A DNA stretch of 45,729 nt from an uncultured Mollicutes bacterium (GTDB taxonomy: Bacteria; Bacillota_I; Bacilli_A; Acholeplasmatales; Anaeroplasmataceae): the NCBI GenBank assembly GCA_900540705.1, contig UQGR01000007.1, positions 1 through 45,729 on the forward strand, in the 5' to 3' direction. Shown piece after piece: positions 8,923 to 18,878 of this stretch (position 1 is the stretch's first letter; the number at the start of each line of letters is the position of its first letter). The position numbers and the translations under genes are program-made. Below the pieces are notes generated by a model. The model ran no database searches. It was not told the DNA's origin and worked only from the letters and a program-made list of their open reading frames with translations.

Positions 8923-10497
8923 ATGGCTCAGGAAAAAAAGTTAGAAGTAAGAGACCTGAGAATCTCATTTCGTACAGATAATGGTTTAGTGCAGGCAGTT
9001 CGTGATGTTTCTTTTGATTTATACAATGGGGAAACTTTATGTATTGTAGGTGAGTCTGGTTCTGGTAAATCTGTTACTTCAAGAGCAATTATGGGGATTC
9101 TAGCCAATAATGCAATTGTTGAGCATGGAAGTATCATTTATGAAGGTGAAAACTTATTGGATGTATCTGAAGATGAATTCCATAAGATTCGTGGACATAA
9201 AATTGGTATGATTTTCCAGGATCCATTATCCAGTTTAAACCCTATAATGAGAATTGGTAAGCAGATTACTGAAGCAACCCTAATTAATGCAAATAAATTG
9301 AAACAAAAATATGAAGATTTGATTTCTAAAGAATCAATGGCTTATAAAAATGCAATTGCTCATGCTAATATTGCGATGAGTAAAGCAAGAAATAAATACA
9401 ATTCCTTATTGGTAGAGCATGCAAATCAATTAAAAGAAGCAAAGAATCAAATTGCACAATCCTCAAATCCAGAGATTGCTAAGCAGAATTATCAGGATTT
9501 AAAGCTTAAAATAAAAGATGAAAAACTTGTTGCCCAAAAAGAATTAAGAGAGAGTATTTCTTCTGAAAAGGCTTCTTTAAAAACTGTTCTTCCTGGATTA
9601 AAACAAAACTTAAACGAGAAGAAAAAATCTGCTAAGGCAGAAGTAAAGGCTTATAAGCAAGAACTTCAAATGAATTATCAAAAGGCTGTTGAGGATTTAA
9701 ATTCCAAATATCCTGATAAAGGTGAGCAATATAAGAAAGAGGCAGAACTCTTAAAACAGGACTATATTAACAAAACTAGAATTACAAGAGCAGAAGCCAA
9801 AAAGAAAGCTCTTCAAATTATGCAGGAGGTTGGTATTCCTTTTCCAGAAAAGAGATATCGCCAGTATCCATTTGAGTTTTCTGGAGGTATGCGTCAAAGA
9901 ATCGTTATAGCAATCGCTTTAACTGCTAGTCCAGATGTTTTGATTTGTGATGAGCCAACTACAGCTTTGGATGTTACCATTCAGGCTCAAATTCTTGAGT
10001 TAATTAATCGATTAAAAAGAGAAAGAAATCTTTCCTGTATCTTTATCACTCATGATTTAGGCGTTGTTGCAAATATGGCAGATCGTGTTGCCGTAATGTA
10101 TGCTGGTAAAATTGTGGAATATGGAAAATCTGAAGAGATTTTCTTTGAGCCTAAGCATCCATATACCTGGGCGTTATTATCTTCAATTCCTGATATTGAT
10201 AGTAAGGAAAGATTGGATGCAATTCCTGGTACTCCACCAGATATGATTTATCCTCCTAAGGGTGATGCTTTTGCATTGCGAAGCAGATATGCAATGGAAA
10301 TTGATTACAAGTATCAGCCACCATTCTTTAAGGTTTCCGATACTCATTATGCAGCTACTTGGCTACTTCATCCAGATGCACCAAAGGTAGAAATGCCTAA
10401 GATTGTATCTGAACGTATTGCTAAGGCTCTAAAGGACCAAACCGTTAAAGAAAAAGGTAAGAAAAAAGCAGCAAAGGAGGAATCTCCAAATGAGTAA
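8923..10497 (+). CDS. oppD: Oligopeptide ABC transporter ATPase OppD with coiled-coil insertion
   Basis: 524 residues against about 330-360 normally. The ABC motifs are all intact: Walker A GESGSGKS (43-50), Q-loop FQD (98-100), signature FSGGMRQR (319-326), Walker B VLICDEP (339-345), H-loop His377, and the C-terminal oligopeptide-transporter extension. Between the Q-loop and the signature, in the helical subdomain, about 170 residues (about 122-292) form a highly charged Lys/Glu/Ala-rich helix pair predicted as coiled coil. The gene follows oppC after two bases and overlaps oppF by 8 bases. It powers peptide import together with OppF. The enlargement is shared with OppF, so the two insertions may pair. 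Confidence 0.92.
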   Translation: MAQEKKLEVRDLRISFRTDNGLVQAVRDVSFDLYNGETLCIVGESGSGKSVTSRAIMGILANNAIVEHGSIIYEGENLLDVSEDEFHKIRGHKIGMIFQDPLSSLNPIMRIGKQITEATLINANKLKQKYEDLISKESMAYKNAIAHANIAMSKARNKYNSLLVEHANQLKEAKNQIAQSSNPEIAKQNYQDLKLKIKDEKLVAQKELRESISSEKASLKTVLPGLKQNLNEKKKSAKAEVKAYKQELQMNYQKAVEDLNSKYPDKGEQYKKEAELLKQDYINKTRITRAEAKKKALQIMQEVGIPFPEKRYRQYPFEFSGGMRQRIVIAIALTASPDVLICDEPTTALDVTIQAQILELINRLKRERNLSCIFITHDLGVVANMADRVAVMYAGKIVEYGKSEEIFFEPKHPYTWALLSSIPDIDSKERLDAIPGTPPDMIYPPKGDAFALRSRYAMEIDYKYQPPFFKVSDTHYAATWLLHPDAPKVEMPKIVSERIAKALKDQTVKEKGKKKAAKEESPNE

Positions 10498-12310
10498 TAG
10501 AAGTAAAGATGGCGATTTCAATCTTGATGAAGAGTTGAGAAATAATATTGTAGCTAATGAGAATGATCAGGTTATATCTGATGATCATGAAGATGAAACT
10601 CGATATTTAGAAGAGGAAGCAGAGATTGAAAACAACAGTGCTTCAGATAGACAGCCTTATATAAATTCAAAGATAAAAAGAAGACCAGAATTGATAGATA
10701 GCGATATTCTTCTTTCTGTTCGTAATTTAAAGCAATTCTTTTTCTTTGGAAGTGGTCCTAGTCGTACAAAACTTAAAGCTGTAAGTAATATTTCCTTTGA
10801 TGTACATAGTGGCGAATGCTTTGGTATTGTAGGTGAGTCTGGCTGTGGTAAGACGACTACAGGTCGTTCTATAATTAAATTGTACGATATTACCTCTGGA
10901 TCCATTTATTACAAGGGATATCGTATTTCAGCGGGAAATCGATGGAACCGCAAAGAAATTAAATTTACTAGAATCCGGTTGAATCAAAAGCTTAAGGAAT
11001 TAAAGGAAGAACAAAATAAAGAGATTTCTAAATTAAATAAGCTTTCTGCTGAGTATAATGCAAAGGTAAAAGCCATTCATGATAAATATAATGCAGAGAT
11101 GACGCAGGCAAAAAAACATGCCTATAATATTATAAAGGTTCAAAAGGATAAGATTAAACAGATTGCCTATGATAATAAGCATTGTCCAAGAAAATTAGTT
11201 AATGAAATTCAAATGATTTTCCAAGATCCTGTTGATTCACTAGATCCACGTATGACAGTAGAGGATATCATATCCGAAGGTTTAAAGATTCAAAAGGCAA
11301 GCTCTGCCAATGCTCGTGAATACCGGATGGTTTTGGCTAAGGCTAAAGAGAAATATACAAAGGTTCAAAAGGAAGCTTCTAAGGAACTTGCAATGCTTTC
11401 TAAAGAATTAAAGAACAAGGATCTTGATGAGGCTAAGAAAAAAGAATATTTAGATTTAAAGGCAAAGCTAAATGATGAGGTTGCTGCTGCAAAACAAGAG
11501 TTTGTAAAAGAGAAACAAAGTTTAAAGATTAAATATTTCTATAGTTACAGATATAACCAGGAGCTTTTAAAACTCAAAGAAAAATATTTAACTGATAAGA
11601 ATTCTATCCTAGAACAACTTAAGGATGAAAATCTTGATGTTTCTAAAAAAGAGCTTTTAGAAAAGCAATTGAATGAATTAAATGAAAAATATGCAGAACA
11701 AAGAAGTGAAATTTTAGCTAAGAAACAAGCAGAAGCTAAGGTTGAAAAGGAAAGTATGCATAATAAGGTAGTGGAAATGCTAGAAAAGGTTGGCCTAGTT
11801 GCTGATCATGCCTCTCGATATCCACATGAATTCTCTGGTGGTCAACGTCAAAGAATTGGTATTGCTAGAGCGTTAGTTATGAATCCTAAGTTATTGATAT
11901 GCGATGAGCCTATCAGTGCCTTAGACGTTTCTATTCGTGCTCAAATTATTAATCTTTTAAATGACTTAAAAGAAGAATTTGGTTTAACGATGATTTTTAT
12001 TGCCCATGATTTGAGTGTTGTTAAATATTTCTGTGACCGAATTGCTGTTATGTATTTTGGTAAAATCGTAGAATTGGCTTCTAGTGATGAGTTGTTTAAA
12101 AATCCATTACACCCGTATACCCAATCTCTACTATCTGCAATTCCAAAGCCAAATCCTTTGACAGAAAAGAATAGAGAAAGAATCGTTTATAATCCACAAA
12201 CTGCTCATGATTATTCCACAGATAAACCAACTTTAAAGGAGATTAAAGAGGGACACTTTATCTATTGTAATGATGCAGAATTTGAGAAGTATAAGCAAAT
12301 TATAAAATAA
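10490..12310 (+). CDS. oppF: Oligopeptide ABC transporter ATPase OppF with two coiled-coil insertions
   Basis: 606 residues, against about 310-330 normally. An acidic, probably disordered N-terminal extension covers residues 1-70. Motifs: Walker A GESGCGKT (115-122), Q-loop MIFQD (242-246), signature FSGGQRQR (448-455), Walker B LLICDEP (468-474). One Lys/Glu-rich helical insertion lies between Walker A and the Q-loop (about 150-238) and a second between the Q-loop and the signature (about 268-425); both look like long coiled coil. The ATPase core is complete, so it should be active. It is the last gene of the opp operon and is followed by a terminator. Enlarged Opp ATPases are also known in Mollicutes, which fits the inferred lineage. 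Confidence 0.92.
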   Translation: MSNRSKDGDFNLDEELRNNIVANENDQVISDDHEDETRYLEEEAEIENNSASDRQPYINSKIKRRPELIDSDILLSVRNLKQFFFFGSGPSRTKLKAVSNISFDVHSGECFGIVGESGCGKTTTGRSIIKLYDITSGSIYYKGYRISAGNRWNRKEIKFTRIRLNQKLKELKEEQNKEISKLNKLSAEYNAKVKAIHDKYNAEMTQAKKHAYNIIKVQKDKIKQIAYDNKHCPRKLVNEIQMIFQDPVDSLDPRMTVEDIISEGLKIQKASSANAREYRMVLAKAKEKYTKVQKEASKELAMLSKELKNKDLDEAKKKEYLDLKAKLNDEVAAAKQEFVKEKQSLKIKYFYSYRYNQELLKLKEKYLTDKNSILEQLKDENLDVSKKELLEKQLNELNEKYAEQRSEILAKKQAEAKVEKESMHNKVVEMLEKVGLVADHASRYPHEFSGGQRQRIGIARALVMNPKLLICDEPISALDVSIRAQIINLLNDLKEEFGLTMIFIAHDLSVVKYFCDRIAVMYFGKIVELASSDELFKNPLHPYTQSLLSAIPKPNPLTEKNRERIVYNPQTAHDYSTDKPTLKEIKEGHFIYCNDAEFEKYKQIIK

Positions 12311-12326
12311 ATTTATTATTAAATTA

Positions 12327-12357
12327 AGGAGTATGCTGTTATGCATACCCCTTTTTT
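12327..12357 (+). terminator. Terminator of the opp operon
   Basis: GTATGC (12331-12336) pairs with GCATAC (12343-12348), extended outside by G-C pairs, and is followed by six T residues. Confidence 0.85.
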
Positions 12358-12380
12358 ATTTGTCCAGTTTTTTTGGATTT

Positions 12381-13664
12381 TTATAAATAATATAATATAG
12401 TTAATGCCCCTAATAAGGTTGGGACTCCAATAATAGTTCCATAAAGAATAAATCTTTTAAAGCTGAAATGAATATCAAAAGTTTTTAAAAGTCTCATCCA
12501 CATAATCCCAGCTAAGGCTCCAAGTGGCGTAATAAAGGCTGCAATATTAGACGCTATGATACTTGCATAAATCGCTTTGGATTCAGCTGAAATTAAAAGA
12601 TTGGAATAAAGAACGCTCATTGGAATATTATTGATGAGATTTGCACATAGGACTCCAGAAACACCATAAGCATAAACTGGCTGAAATTGAGACATAAAAT
12701 CACGTATTTGAGAAGATATACCCTGCTCATTAAGAGCTAATACTAAAACAAACATAGATAGAACAAATGGGATTAAACTCCAGGGAGCTCTAAGAAGTGT
12801 CATTTTAATTAAGGTTAATTGTTTTCTTTTACAAACTAAATATGTGGTAACGATAATGAGTAAACTACTAGCAAAAGAAATTGTGATTAGCCACATTTCT
12901 ACCTGAATATAAGAAGAAATGGTAAGTAATATAGTAGTGAGAATAAGGTGGGTTAATCCTATAATTAATAAAAATAAATTTGGTTGGATAGCTTCATTTT
13001 GAAATTCATCCATTGGCGTTTTGAGGTACCTTCGAAAGATTAGAAATAAAAGTATTAAAGAAATGATAGAAGCGCCAAGCGTCGGTAAAATGAGATTTTT
13101 TAAATAAGTAAAAAAGTCAATTTCTAAAGTGCTGGCCAAATAGATATTTGTAGGATTTCCGATGATTAAGGCCATGCTCCAGGTGTTGGCAGCCACAAAT
13201 TCTAAGAAGAGATAGGGTACGGGATTTATTTTAGCATTTTTAGAATAATAGCATATAAATGGAGTAAAAGTCAAAATGATAATGTCATTTGAAGTAAACA
13301 CTGTAAGAAGAGAAATGAGAGCGTATAGGCCAAAAAAAAGTTTAATTTGGCTGCCCTTTACCCATTTTGTAGCCTTTAAGGCGATATAACGGAAAAATCC
13401 GATTTCATCTAAGAAGATAGATAAAATGGTCATAGAGATAAATAAAACAAGTATTTTTATTGGGTTTACACTAGTATTTGCTGTAAAGCTATCCATAATG
13501 CTTTCCCAGGAGACCTGTTTAAACAGGAATAGCAGAATAGCGCATAGGAATGCGATTACCCAATAAGAAGCTAGTCGTACAGGTCCTATCTTAATTGTAG
13601 GAAAAAATAAAATGGAAGAAATAATGAGTAGAATTGTGAGAATGATAAGACAAAGACATAACAT
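12381..13664 (-). CDS. ArsB/NhaD-type (IT superfamily) anion or Na+/H+ permease
   Basis: About 427 residues with ten or more hydrophobic segments. Two re-entrant-type signatures of the ArsB/NhaD/SLC13 group are present: FTSNDIIILTFTPF in the first half and, shortly after it, IGNPTNIYLAS. A second-half counterpart is near CANLINNIPMSVLY (NNIPM). Family members export arsenite or exchange Na+/H+ or dicarboxylates; the substrate cannot be read here, and no ars regulator or reductase is adjacent. I prefer the ATG at 13664 because AGGTGA lies at the right distance. A GTG nine bases upstream (13673) has no properly spaced ribosome site. The gene is convergent with opp and has its own promoter. Confidence 0.7.
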   Translation of the reverse strand: MLCLCLIILTILLIISSILFFPTIKIGPVRLASYWVIAFLCAILLFLFKQVSWESIMDSFTANTSVNPIKILVLFISMTILSIFLDEIGFFRYIALKATKWVKGSQIKLFFGLYALISLLTVFTSNDIIILTFTPFICYYSKNAKINPVPYLFLEFVAANTWSMALIIGNPTNIYLASTLEIDFFTYLKNLILPTLGASIISLILLFLIFRRYLKTPMDEFQNEAIQPNLFLLIIGLTHLILTTILLTISSYIQVEMWLITISFASSLLIIVTTYLVCKRKQLTLIKMTLLRAPWSLIPFVLSMFVLVLALNEQGISSQIRDFMSQFQPVYAYGVSGVLCANLINNIPMSVLYSNLLISAESKAIYASIIASNIAAFITPLGALAGIMWMRLLKTFDIHFSFKRFILYGTIIGVPTLLGALTILYYL

Positions 13665-13733
13665 AGGGATCACCTGCCTAGCACTTCAATTGATTTTTAA
13701 TGAAAAATATTTCCAAATATTAAATCGCTATTC

Positions 13734-13762
13734 ATTATACTCTTTTCTATTTTTAATGTAAA
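13734..13762 (-). promoter_or_regulatory. Promoter of the ArsB/NhaD-like permease gene
   Basis: On the minus strand: TTTACA (13762-13757), 17-bp spacer, TATAAT (13739-13734). Confidence 0.75.
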
Positions 13763-13799
13763 GGTCTTACCTTTTGCCTAAATATTTTTTTATAAATCT

Positions 13800-13845
13800 G
13801 ACAAAAAAAAGAGCTAATGCATTTGATTAGCAAGTAGCTCTTAAA
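13800..13845 (-). terminator. Terminator of the MacB-like ABC operon
   Basis: AAGAGCTA and TAGCTCTT (13809-13816 and 13835-13842) form an 8-bp stem. Read on the minus strand it is followed by a run of T. An alternative hairpin GCTAAT/ATTAGC lies inside it. Confidence 0.8.
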
Positions 13846-13863
13846 AAATTAATATTAAATTTT

Positions 13864-16578
13864 TTAAATGTCATATTTATTAATAATCTCTATAGGCGTT
13901 TTTCTAAGTAGGAAGAATAATGGTGCTATTGCAGCAAGTAGCATAATAACATATAGAGAAATGATGGACAATAAATAATATTCTATACCAATTGCAATTC
14001 CTGGAATAAAGGAATTGACATTTAAGGTAAAGAGATACATGATAGTGAATCCTAAAACCACGGTTACCGTTGTTAAAATTAAACTATCTAATAAATATTT
14101 CCTATATAGCTTAGATTTTTTAGCTCCTAAGGCCCTCATTACGCCGATTTCATAAATGTTATGTATCATCTTTGAACGATTAATAAAGAAGATAAACAGA
14201 ATCATTACAACTACTATACAAGTAGAAATAATGATAGCGATGCGAGAAGCATCAATTTTATTTAACAAATTATTTTCTAAGGCCTCTTGTCTTGGATCAA
14301 CTGCAGAATAGCCAATAGAATCAAAGTATTCTACTGCCTGTTCTTGGTCAGAGACATAGAAGTCTAGAATCTTTCGATTATTATTTATGATTCTGTCAAA
14401 GGCATATCTTGATTTCAATATATTAGCCGTTCTATAAGTCGTATAAATATGGTTCACATTGAAAGGATAATCAGGTGTAAAGAAGCCAACCACCTTAAAT
14501 TTAAACTCTTTATAAGGGAAAGAAGCTCCAACACTATAACTACTTCTATAGAATAATAAATCAGGGAGAAGAATTTCGCCATAGTTCATAGGAAGCTCTC
14601 CTCTTGTTAGTTTTATAGGACTATCAAGTAAAGTTTCACTTGGTAAAACAATTTTATCATCCGTTAAGGATAAAGCTAGAAAGCCCTCATAGTATTCTTT
14701 ATAAGGGAAAACGATTTTAAAATCATCCGTATCTAAAATTCCTGCAATATCAAAATATGTAGAAGAACAACGATAGCACTTAAGCATCTTATCATAAATG
14801 ACAAAATAGTCATAAAGGCTTTTGCTTATCCAGGCGTTTTTACTAGAAAAACGGACTAAATCATGCTTGACAGGCAAAGCATTTTGCATAATATTTTCAA
14901 TGTCATCAGCAGAACTGCAATAGGAATACTGTATATGCTGGGAGGCAAAAGTTGTACGTTGTCCCCCAAAATAGATCATCTCATTGACTAATAGAAGTTT
15001 ATTATTGGTATGAGCAATATCTTTTATTACCACATCTCCTGTAAATAGGCTTGGTAAGGTTATTGCGAATTCTTTACCAATTAAGTCTGTATAGCTAGAC
15101 ACGCCAAAGGAAGATGTATAGGATAATATGATATCTGCAACCTTATTTGATATTATAATTTCATTGCTTTTCAAGAGAGTATCATTATTATTAAAAATCT
15201 TTGGAGTAGTAATATAAATATTTCCTGATAAATTTATGGTTATAGATCGATTAGCCATTGTATTGAAGGCAAAAGAAGGATTTTTAATATAGTCTACTAT
15301 ACCACTAATGGATTGAGGATTGTTTTTTAAAATTTCAATAAATTCTTTTGATTCCAAGGTATATCCATATTTAGAACCATCATAGGCATTGGCTATATTC
15401 ATCCGTACTGCCCCTACAGGGCTTTCTCCGCCAGCATCCTCTGTCAAGGTAGTACTTATACTTAAGGAGTTTAAGCAAAGACATAAAATCATACCTATAA
15501 ATATGAAGGAAGCATATAAAAATTTTAGCTTTTTACTATTACCTAATAATCCTAAAAAGGATTCTTTCAATCCTTTGAAGAAATTAAGCATTACCTTTCT
15601 AAAGGTTTGTTTTTCAGAAATTAGATAATCCATATTTAAAACACTAGATTCATCTATTTTTTCTTCCTCTGGCATTTCCGCCATTGTATATTTATCGGTT
15701 GTTTCTCCAACTAATTTAACTGGAAGAGAAGAGGTATTTTCAATGTAAATACTATCTCCTTCCACTATTACGTTTAGCTGAACAGAAGACGGCTCTTTTT
15801 GAAAGATTCTTATTTTAGAATTTTCATCCTGTAATATTTTCTTTTGATACTGATTTAGATAGAGGGCATTTGGATCAATATGGAGTAAAGAGTTGCTGTT
15901 TTCATTGATTTGATCATCAATTACCGTTCCATCTCGAATGGTAATGATTCGATCAGAATAGTATCTCGCAAGTTGTAAATCGTGTGTAACAAGAACTACT
16001 AAAAATTTTTTACTTAGCACCTTGAGTATGTTCATAATTTCCATACTATTTTTGCTATCTAGATTTCCCGTTGGCTCATCAGCAATAATGACCTCTGGAC
16101 CCTTTGCTAGAGCTCTTGCAATCGCAACTCTTTGTTGCTGTCCACCAGATAATGCTGTTATATTTCGACGCTTGTATTTTTCCATTCCTACTATTTTCAA
16201 GCATTCTGTAATCTTTTTATCTATGGTATCTTTATCATGAATATGAATCAAATCTAACTGAATCTTCAAGTTTTCGTATACAGTAAGATTTGGCAGAAGA
16301 TTGTAGTTTTGAAATATATAACCAATGTGCTTATTTCGATAGTCGTCAGCTACACGAGAACTTACTCTATTAAAATTTACGGTATCATGAAGTATTTCTC
16401 CTTTGGCACGGTCTAATCCACCAATGACATGAAGCAGGGTGGATTTTCCAGCCCCTGAGGGGCCTAAAAAAGTAACTAATCCTGGAGAAGTAATTGTTAA
16501 GCTTGTATTATTGATTACATGAATTTCATTAGATTTATTTCTATTATAGAATTTATTTAAATTTTTGACGATAATCAT
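13864..16578 (-). CDS. MacB/FtsX-type ABC transporter, fused ATPase-permease (second partner)
   Basis: 904 residues. The N-terminal LolD/MacB-class ATPase carries Walker A GPSGAGKS (39-46), signature LSGGQ (143-147) and Walker B EVIIADEP (162-169). A linker of about 110 residues is followed by one transmembrane helix (about 352-375). Next comes a large extracytoplasmic domain of roughly 380 residues and three C-terminal helices of the FtsX permease fold. This is the MacB topology with ATPase first. Such transporters do not move substrates through a pore; they act mechanically on envelope proteins, lipoproteins or antimicrobial peptides. The start overlaps the upstream fusion gene by 4 bases, so the two proteins probably assemble as a heterodimer. 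No two-component system or bacteriocin gene is adjacent, so the substrate is unknown. Confidence 0.85.
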   Translation of the reverse strand: MIIVKNLNKFYNRNKSNEIHVINNTSLTITSPGLVTFLGPSGAGKSTLLHVIGGLDRAKGEILHDTVNFNRVSSRVADDYRNKHIGYIFQNYNLLPNLTVYENLKIQLDLIHIHDKDTIDKKITECLKIVGMEKYKRRNITALSGGQQQRVAIARALAKGPEVIIADEPTGNLDSKNSMEIMNILKVLSKKFLVVLVTHDLQLARYYSDRIITIRDGTVIDDQINENSNSLLHIDPNALYLNQYQKKILQDENSKIRIFQKEPSSVQLNVIVEGDSIYIENTSSLPVKLVGETTDKYTMAEMPEEEKIDESSVLNMDYLISEKQTFRKVMLNFFKGLKESFLGLLGNSKKLKFLYASFIFIGMILCLCLNSLSISTTLTEDAGGESPVGAVRMNIANAYDGSKYGYTLESKEFIEILKNNPQSISGIVDYIKNPSFAFNTMANRSITINLSGNIYITTPKIFNNNDTLLKSNEIIISNKVADIILSYTSSFGVSSYTDLIGKEFAITLPSLFTGDVVIKDIAHTNNKLLLVNEMIYFGGQRTTFASQHIQYSYCSSADDIENIMQNALPVKHDLVRFSSKNAWISKSLYDYFVIYDKMLKCYRCSSTYFDIAGILDTDDFKIVFPYKEYYEGFLALSLTDDKIVLPSETLLDSPIKLTRGELPMNYGEILLPDLLFYRSSYSVGASFPYKEFKFKVVGFFTPDYPFNVNHIYTTYRTANILKSRYAFDRIINNNRKILDFYVSDQEQAVEYFDSIGYSAVDPRQEALENNLLNKIDASRIAIIISTCIVVVMILFIFFINRSKMIHNIYEIGVMRALGAKKSKLYRKYLLDSLILTTVTVVLGFTIMYLFTLNVNSFIPGIAIGIEYYLLSIISLYVIMLLAAIAPLFFLLRKTPIEIINKYDI

Positions 16579-18752
16579 AGAGTATCACCTGCCTTTAGAA
16601 TTTCGCGTGCAGTATGCTTAAACATCTTCTTATTCCAACGATAAGAAATTAGAATAGACATAATTAGTAGAATTATGATAGAAACAATCAATTTTGGTAT
16701 ACTATCAAAGATACATGCATAAGAGATTGGCGTTTCAAAAAATTTGAAGCATACTGCCACTATAATATTCAAAACTATAGATAAAACCATAGTCGTAAGA
16801 AGCTCAATATGTAGCACGTGTAAGATATCCTTTTGAGATAAACCTATGACACGTAATACGCCTAGTTCTTTTTTCTTAGATCCTAGGATGAAGGATGTTA
16901 TTAAAGAAGCAATAAATAAGCATGCTATAATTTCAATAAAGATGAAAATGAAATAAAATAAATTTTTTAGAATTCCTACATAATCATACTGAGGAATGTT
17001 ACGGATAGCTTCTCTAAGTGGGTAAATTTCTAAATTAGAATTATTTCGTAATGAACCTATAATGGAATCAATTTCAGATTGCCCGGCATAAATACTTACT
17101 CGATATGGAGTTTCCTGTAAAATCTTACAAGCTAAATCAGGACTAATTTGAACATCATCATTGGAGGTATCATCATAAAAATAATAGCATCCATAGCGTT
17201 CTAAATCTATTTTTTTATTTCCTAAAAAGAGAGAAAAGTCTTTGTCTCGATATCTAAAACTTACCCGGATTGGATCACTTGAGTTTCCGTTTTCATCCTC
17301 TATTTTTGTTAGTTTTTGATTGATGAAAACACGAGATTTTTGTCCCTCAAATTGAAAAACAAAATCATCTTCATAAATATTTGAAAATTCTTTCCTTAAT
17401 TTTAAATTATTAATCATTTTCGTTTTGAAATCATCTAAATGATTGATGTATACATCAGTACGATCTTCATTATAATAGTTGGATGTAGCAAAACCTACAA
17501 TAGTGTAGTAATCTGAAAAGTAGGTAAAATCGGATTTATTTGCAGCAAATCTAATTTTATTTCCCAATTGTGCCTCTAGGAATGACTTAGAAAAATTTTC
17601 ATCAATAATCAATACTGCTTCCTTTTCTTGTGATTCTTCCTCAGGTAATCTTCCAACAAGTAAGGTTAAATTTTCTTTAATTATTTGTAGAAAAGCTTGA
17701 TCCTTAATATATTCGTTTAACGTAATTGAGGTTGTGCTTGGACGGAAGCAGAAGTCCAGAAAGAAATCATCTTTAATAATCTTATCCTGAGATACTCCAT
17801 AGTTTCCATCAAATGCATCATTATTGTATACAACGATACGATTTGGGTCTTTATTATTATACATATTATATTCGATTTGTGTATTATCTGTTGCAGTCAT
17901 CTCTAGAGGAATGAATGCTATAGAAAATAAAATTGCAAAGGCCAATAGAAGAAAAACACCTAAAACGAAGATAGTTTTTTTAGGAGTCCTACACAAATTT
18001 TTTAAAGCAATGTATAGAATGGTGAAAAAACTATTTTTGGGTGGAATATTTAACGCCTCTTCGTAGGTAGGAGTTTCTGTTACAAGAGTATCACTTTCCA
18101 CATGACCATCCCGAATTCGAATGACTCTAGTAGCATTCCCCTGCAATAAAGAGTCATCATGGGTTACAAATAAGACTAATTTTTCCTTTGCAACCTCTTT
18201 AATGATTGCCATAATTTCCTGTGTATTTTTCGTATCTAAGTTTCCTGTTGGCTCATCGCAGGCTAAAATTTTGGCTTCAGACGCTATGGCTCTAGCAATG
18301 ACAACTCTTTGTTTTTCTCCTCCAGAAAGCTTAGATGCTCTATGATGTAATCGATGCCCCATTCCCACCTTAGTCAAGATTTCTTTTGCTCGTATTTTAG
18401 CTTCCTTTTGACTTTTTCCAGTTAGGATAAGTTCTACCATAACATTTTCTAAAACGGTATAGGAGTCAATGAGCTGATAATTTTGAAATATGAAAGAGAC
18501 ATTGCCTCTACGATAGTTTTCCATATCGTCCATTGTAAAATTGGCCGTAGACACCCCATTGACAAACATTTCCCCCTCTGTATAACTATCCATTCCAGAG
18601 ATGATATTTAATAGAGTTGTTTTACCTGATCCAGAAGCACCAACGATAGCTACAAATTCCCCAACGTGAAATTCTAAGTTCACATCCTGTATACCTATTC
18701 CAACATTTTCTCCCGAATTGTAAATTTTTGTCAAATTCACTAATTTTATCAT
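16575..18752 (-). CDS. MacB/FtsX-type ABC transporter, fused ATPase-permease (first partner)
   Basis: 725 residues, same architecture as its downstream neighbour. ATPase with Walker A GASGSGKT (38-45), signature LSGGE (142-146) and Walker B ILACDEP (162-168). One transmembrane helix lies near 263-285, then an extracytoplasmic domain of about 310 residues, then three C-terminal helices (FtsX fold). The extracytoplasmic part is unlike that of the partner, which suggests an asymmetric pair. The ribosome site AAGGGGTG precedes the ATG, and a near-consensus promoter lies just upstream. It is the first gene of a two-gene unit ending at the terminator near 13800. Confidence 0.85.
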   Translation of the reverse strand: MIKLVNLTKIYNSGENVGIGIQDVNLEFHVGEFVAIVGASGSGKTTLLNIISGMDSYTEGEMFVNGVSTANFTMDDMENYRRGNVSFIFQNYQLIDSYTVLENVMVELILTGKSQKEAKIRAKEILTKVGMGHRLHHRASKLSGGEKQRVVIARAIASEAKILACDEPTGNLDTKNTQEIMAIIKEVAKEKLVLFVTHDDSLLQGNATRVIRIRDGHVESDTLVTETPTYEEALNIPPKNSFFTILYIALKNLCRTPKKTIFVLGVFLLLAFAILFSIAFIPLEMTATDNTQIEYNMYNNKDPNRIVVYNNDAFDGNYGVSQDKIIKDDFFLDFCFRPSTTSITLNEYIKDQAFLQIIKENLTLLVGRLPEEESQEKEAVLIIDENFSKSFLEAQLGNKIRFAANKSDFTYFSDYYTIVGFATSNYYNEDRTDVYINHLDDFKTKMINNLKLRKEFSNIYEDDFVFQFEGQKSRVFINQKLTKIEDENGNSSDPIRVSFRYRDKDFSLFLGNKKIDLERYGCYYFYDDTSNDDVQISPDLACKILQETPYRVSIYAGQSEIDSIIGSLRNNSNLEIYPLREAIRNIPQYDYVGILKNLFYFIFIFIEIIACLFIASLITSFILGSKKKELGVLRVIGLSQKDILHVLHIELLTTMVLSIVLNIIVAVCFKFFETPISYACIFDSIPKLIVSIIILLIMSILISYRWNKKMFKHTAREILKAGDTL

Positions 18753-18787
18753 AAGAAAACACCCCTTTTATGAATAATATTTCAAAT

Positions 18788-18816
18788 ATTATACCATAAT
18801 TGCATCATATGTTCAA
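18788..18816 (-). promoter_or_regulatory. Promoter of the MacB-like ABC operon
   Basis: On the minus strand: TTGAAC (18816-18811), 17-bp spacer, TATAAT (18793-18788). Confidence 0.8.
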
Positions 18817-18848
18817 CAATAATATCTTTTACATCTAAAGAAATGAAA

Positions 18849-18878
18849 ATAAAAAAGGAAATAGTTTTCTATTTCCTA
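18849..18878 (-). terminator. Terminator of the CYTH gene
   Basis: GGAAATAG (18857-18864) pairs with CTATTTCC (18869-18876) around a 4-base loop. On the minus strand it is followed by a T run. The stop codon lies inside the stem. Confidence 0.85.

Noticed and set aside
13813..13831. Hairpin GCTAAT/ATTAGC as a separate element
   Set aside because: It lies inside the larger terminator and is mutually exclusive with its stem; most likely incidental.
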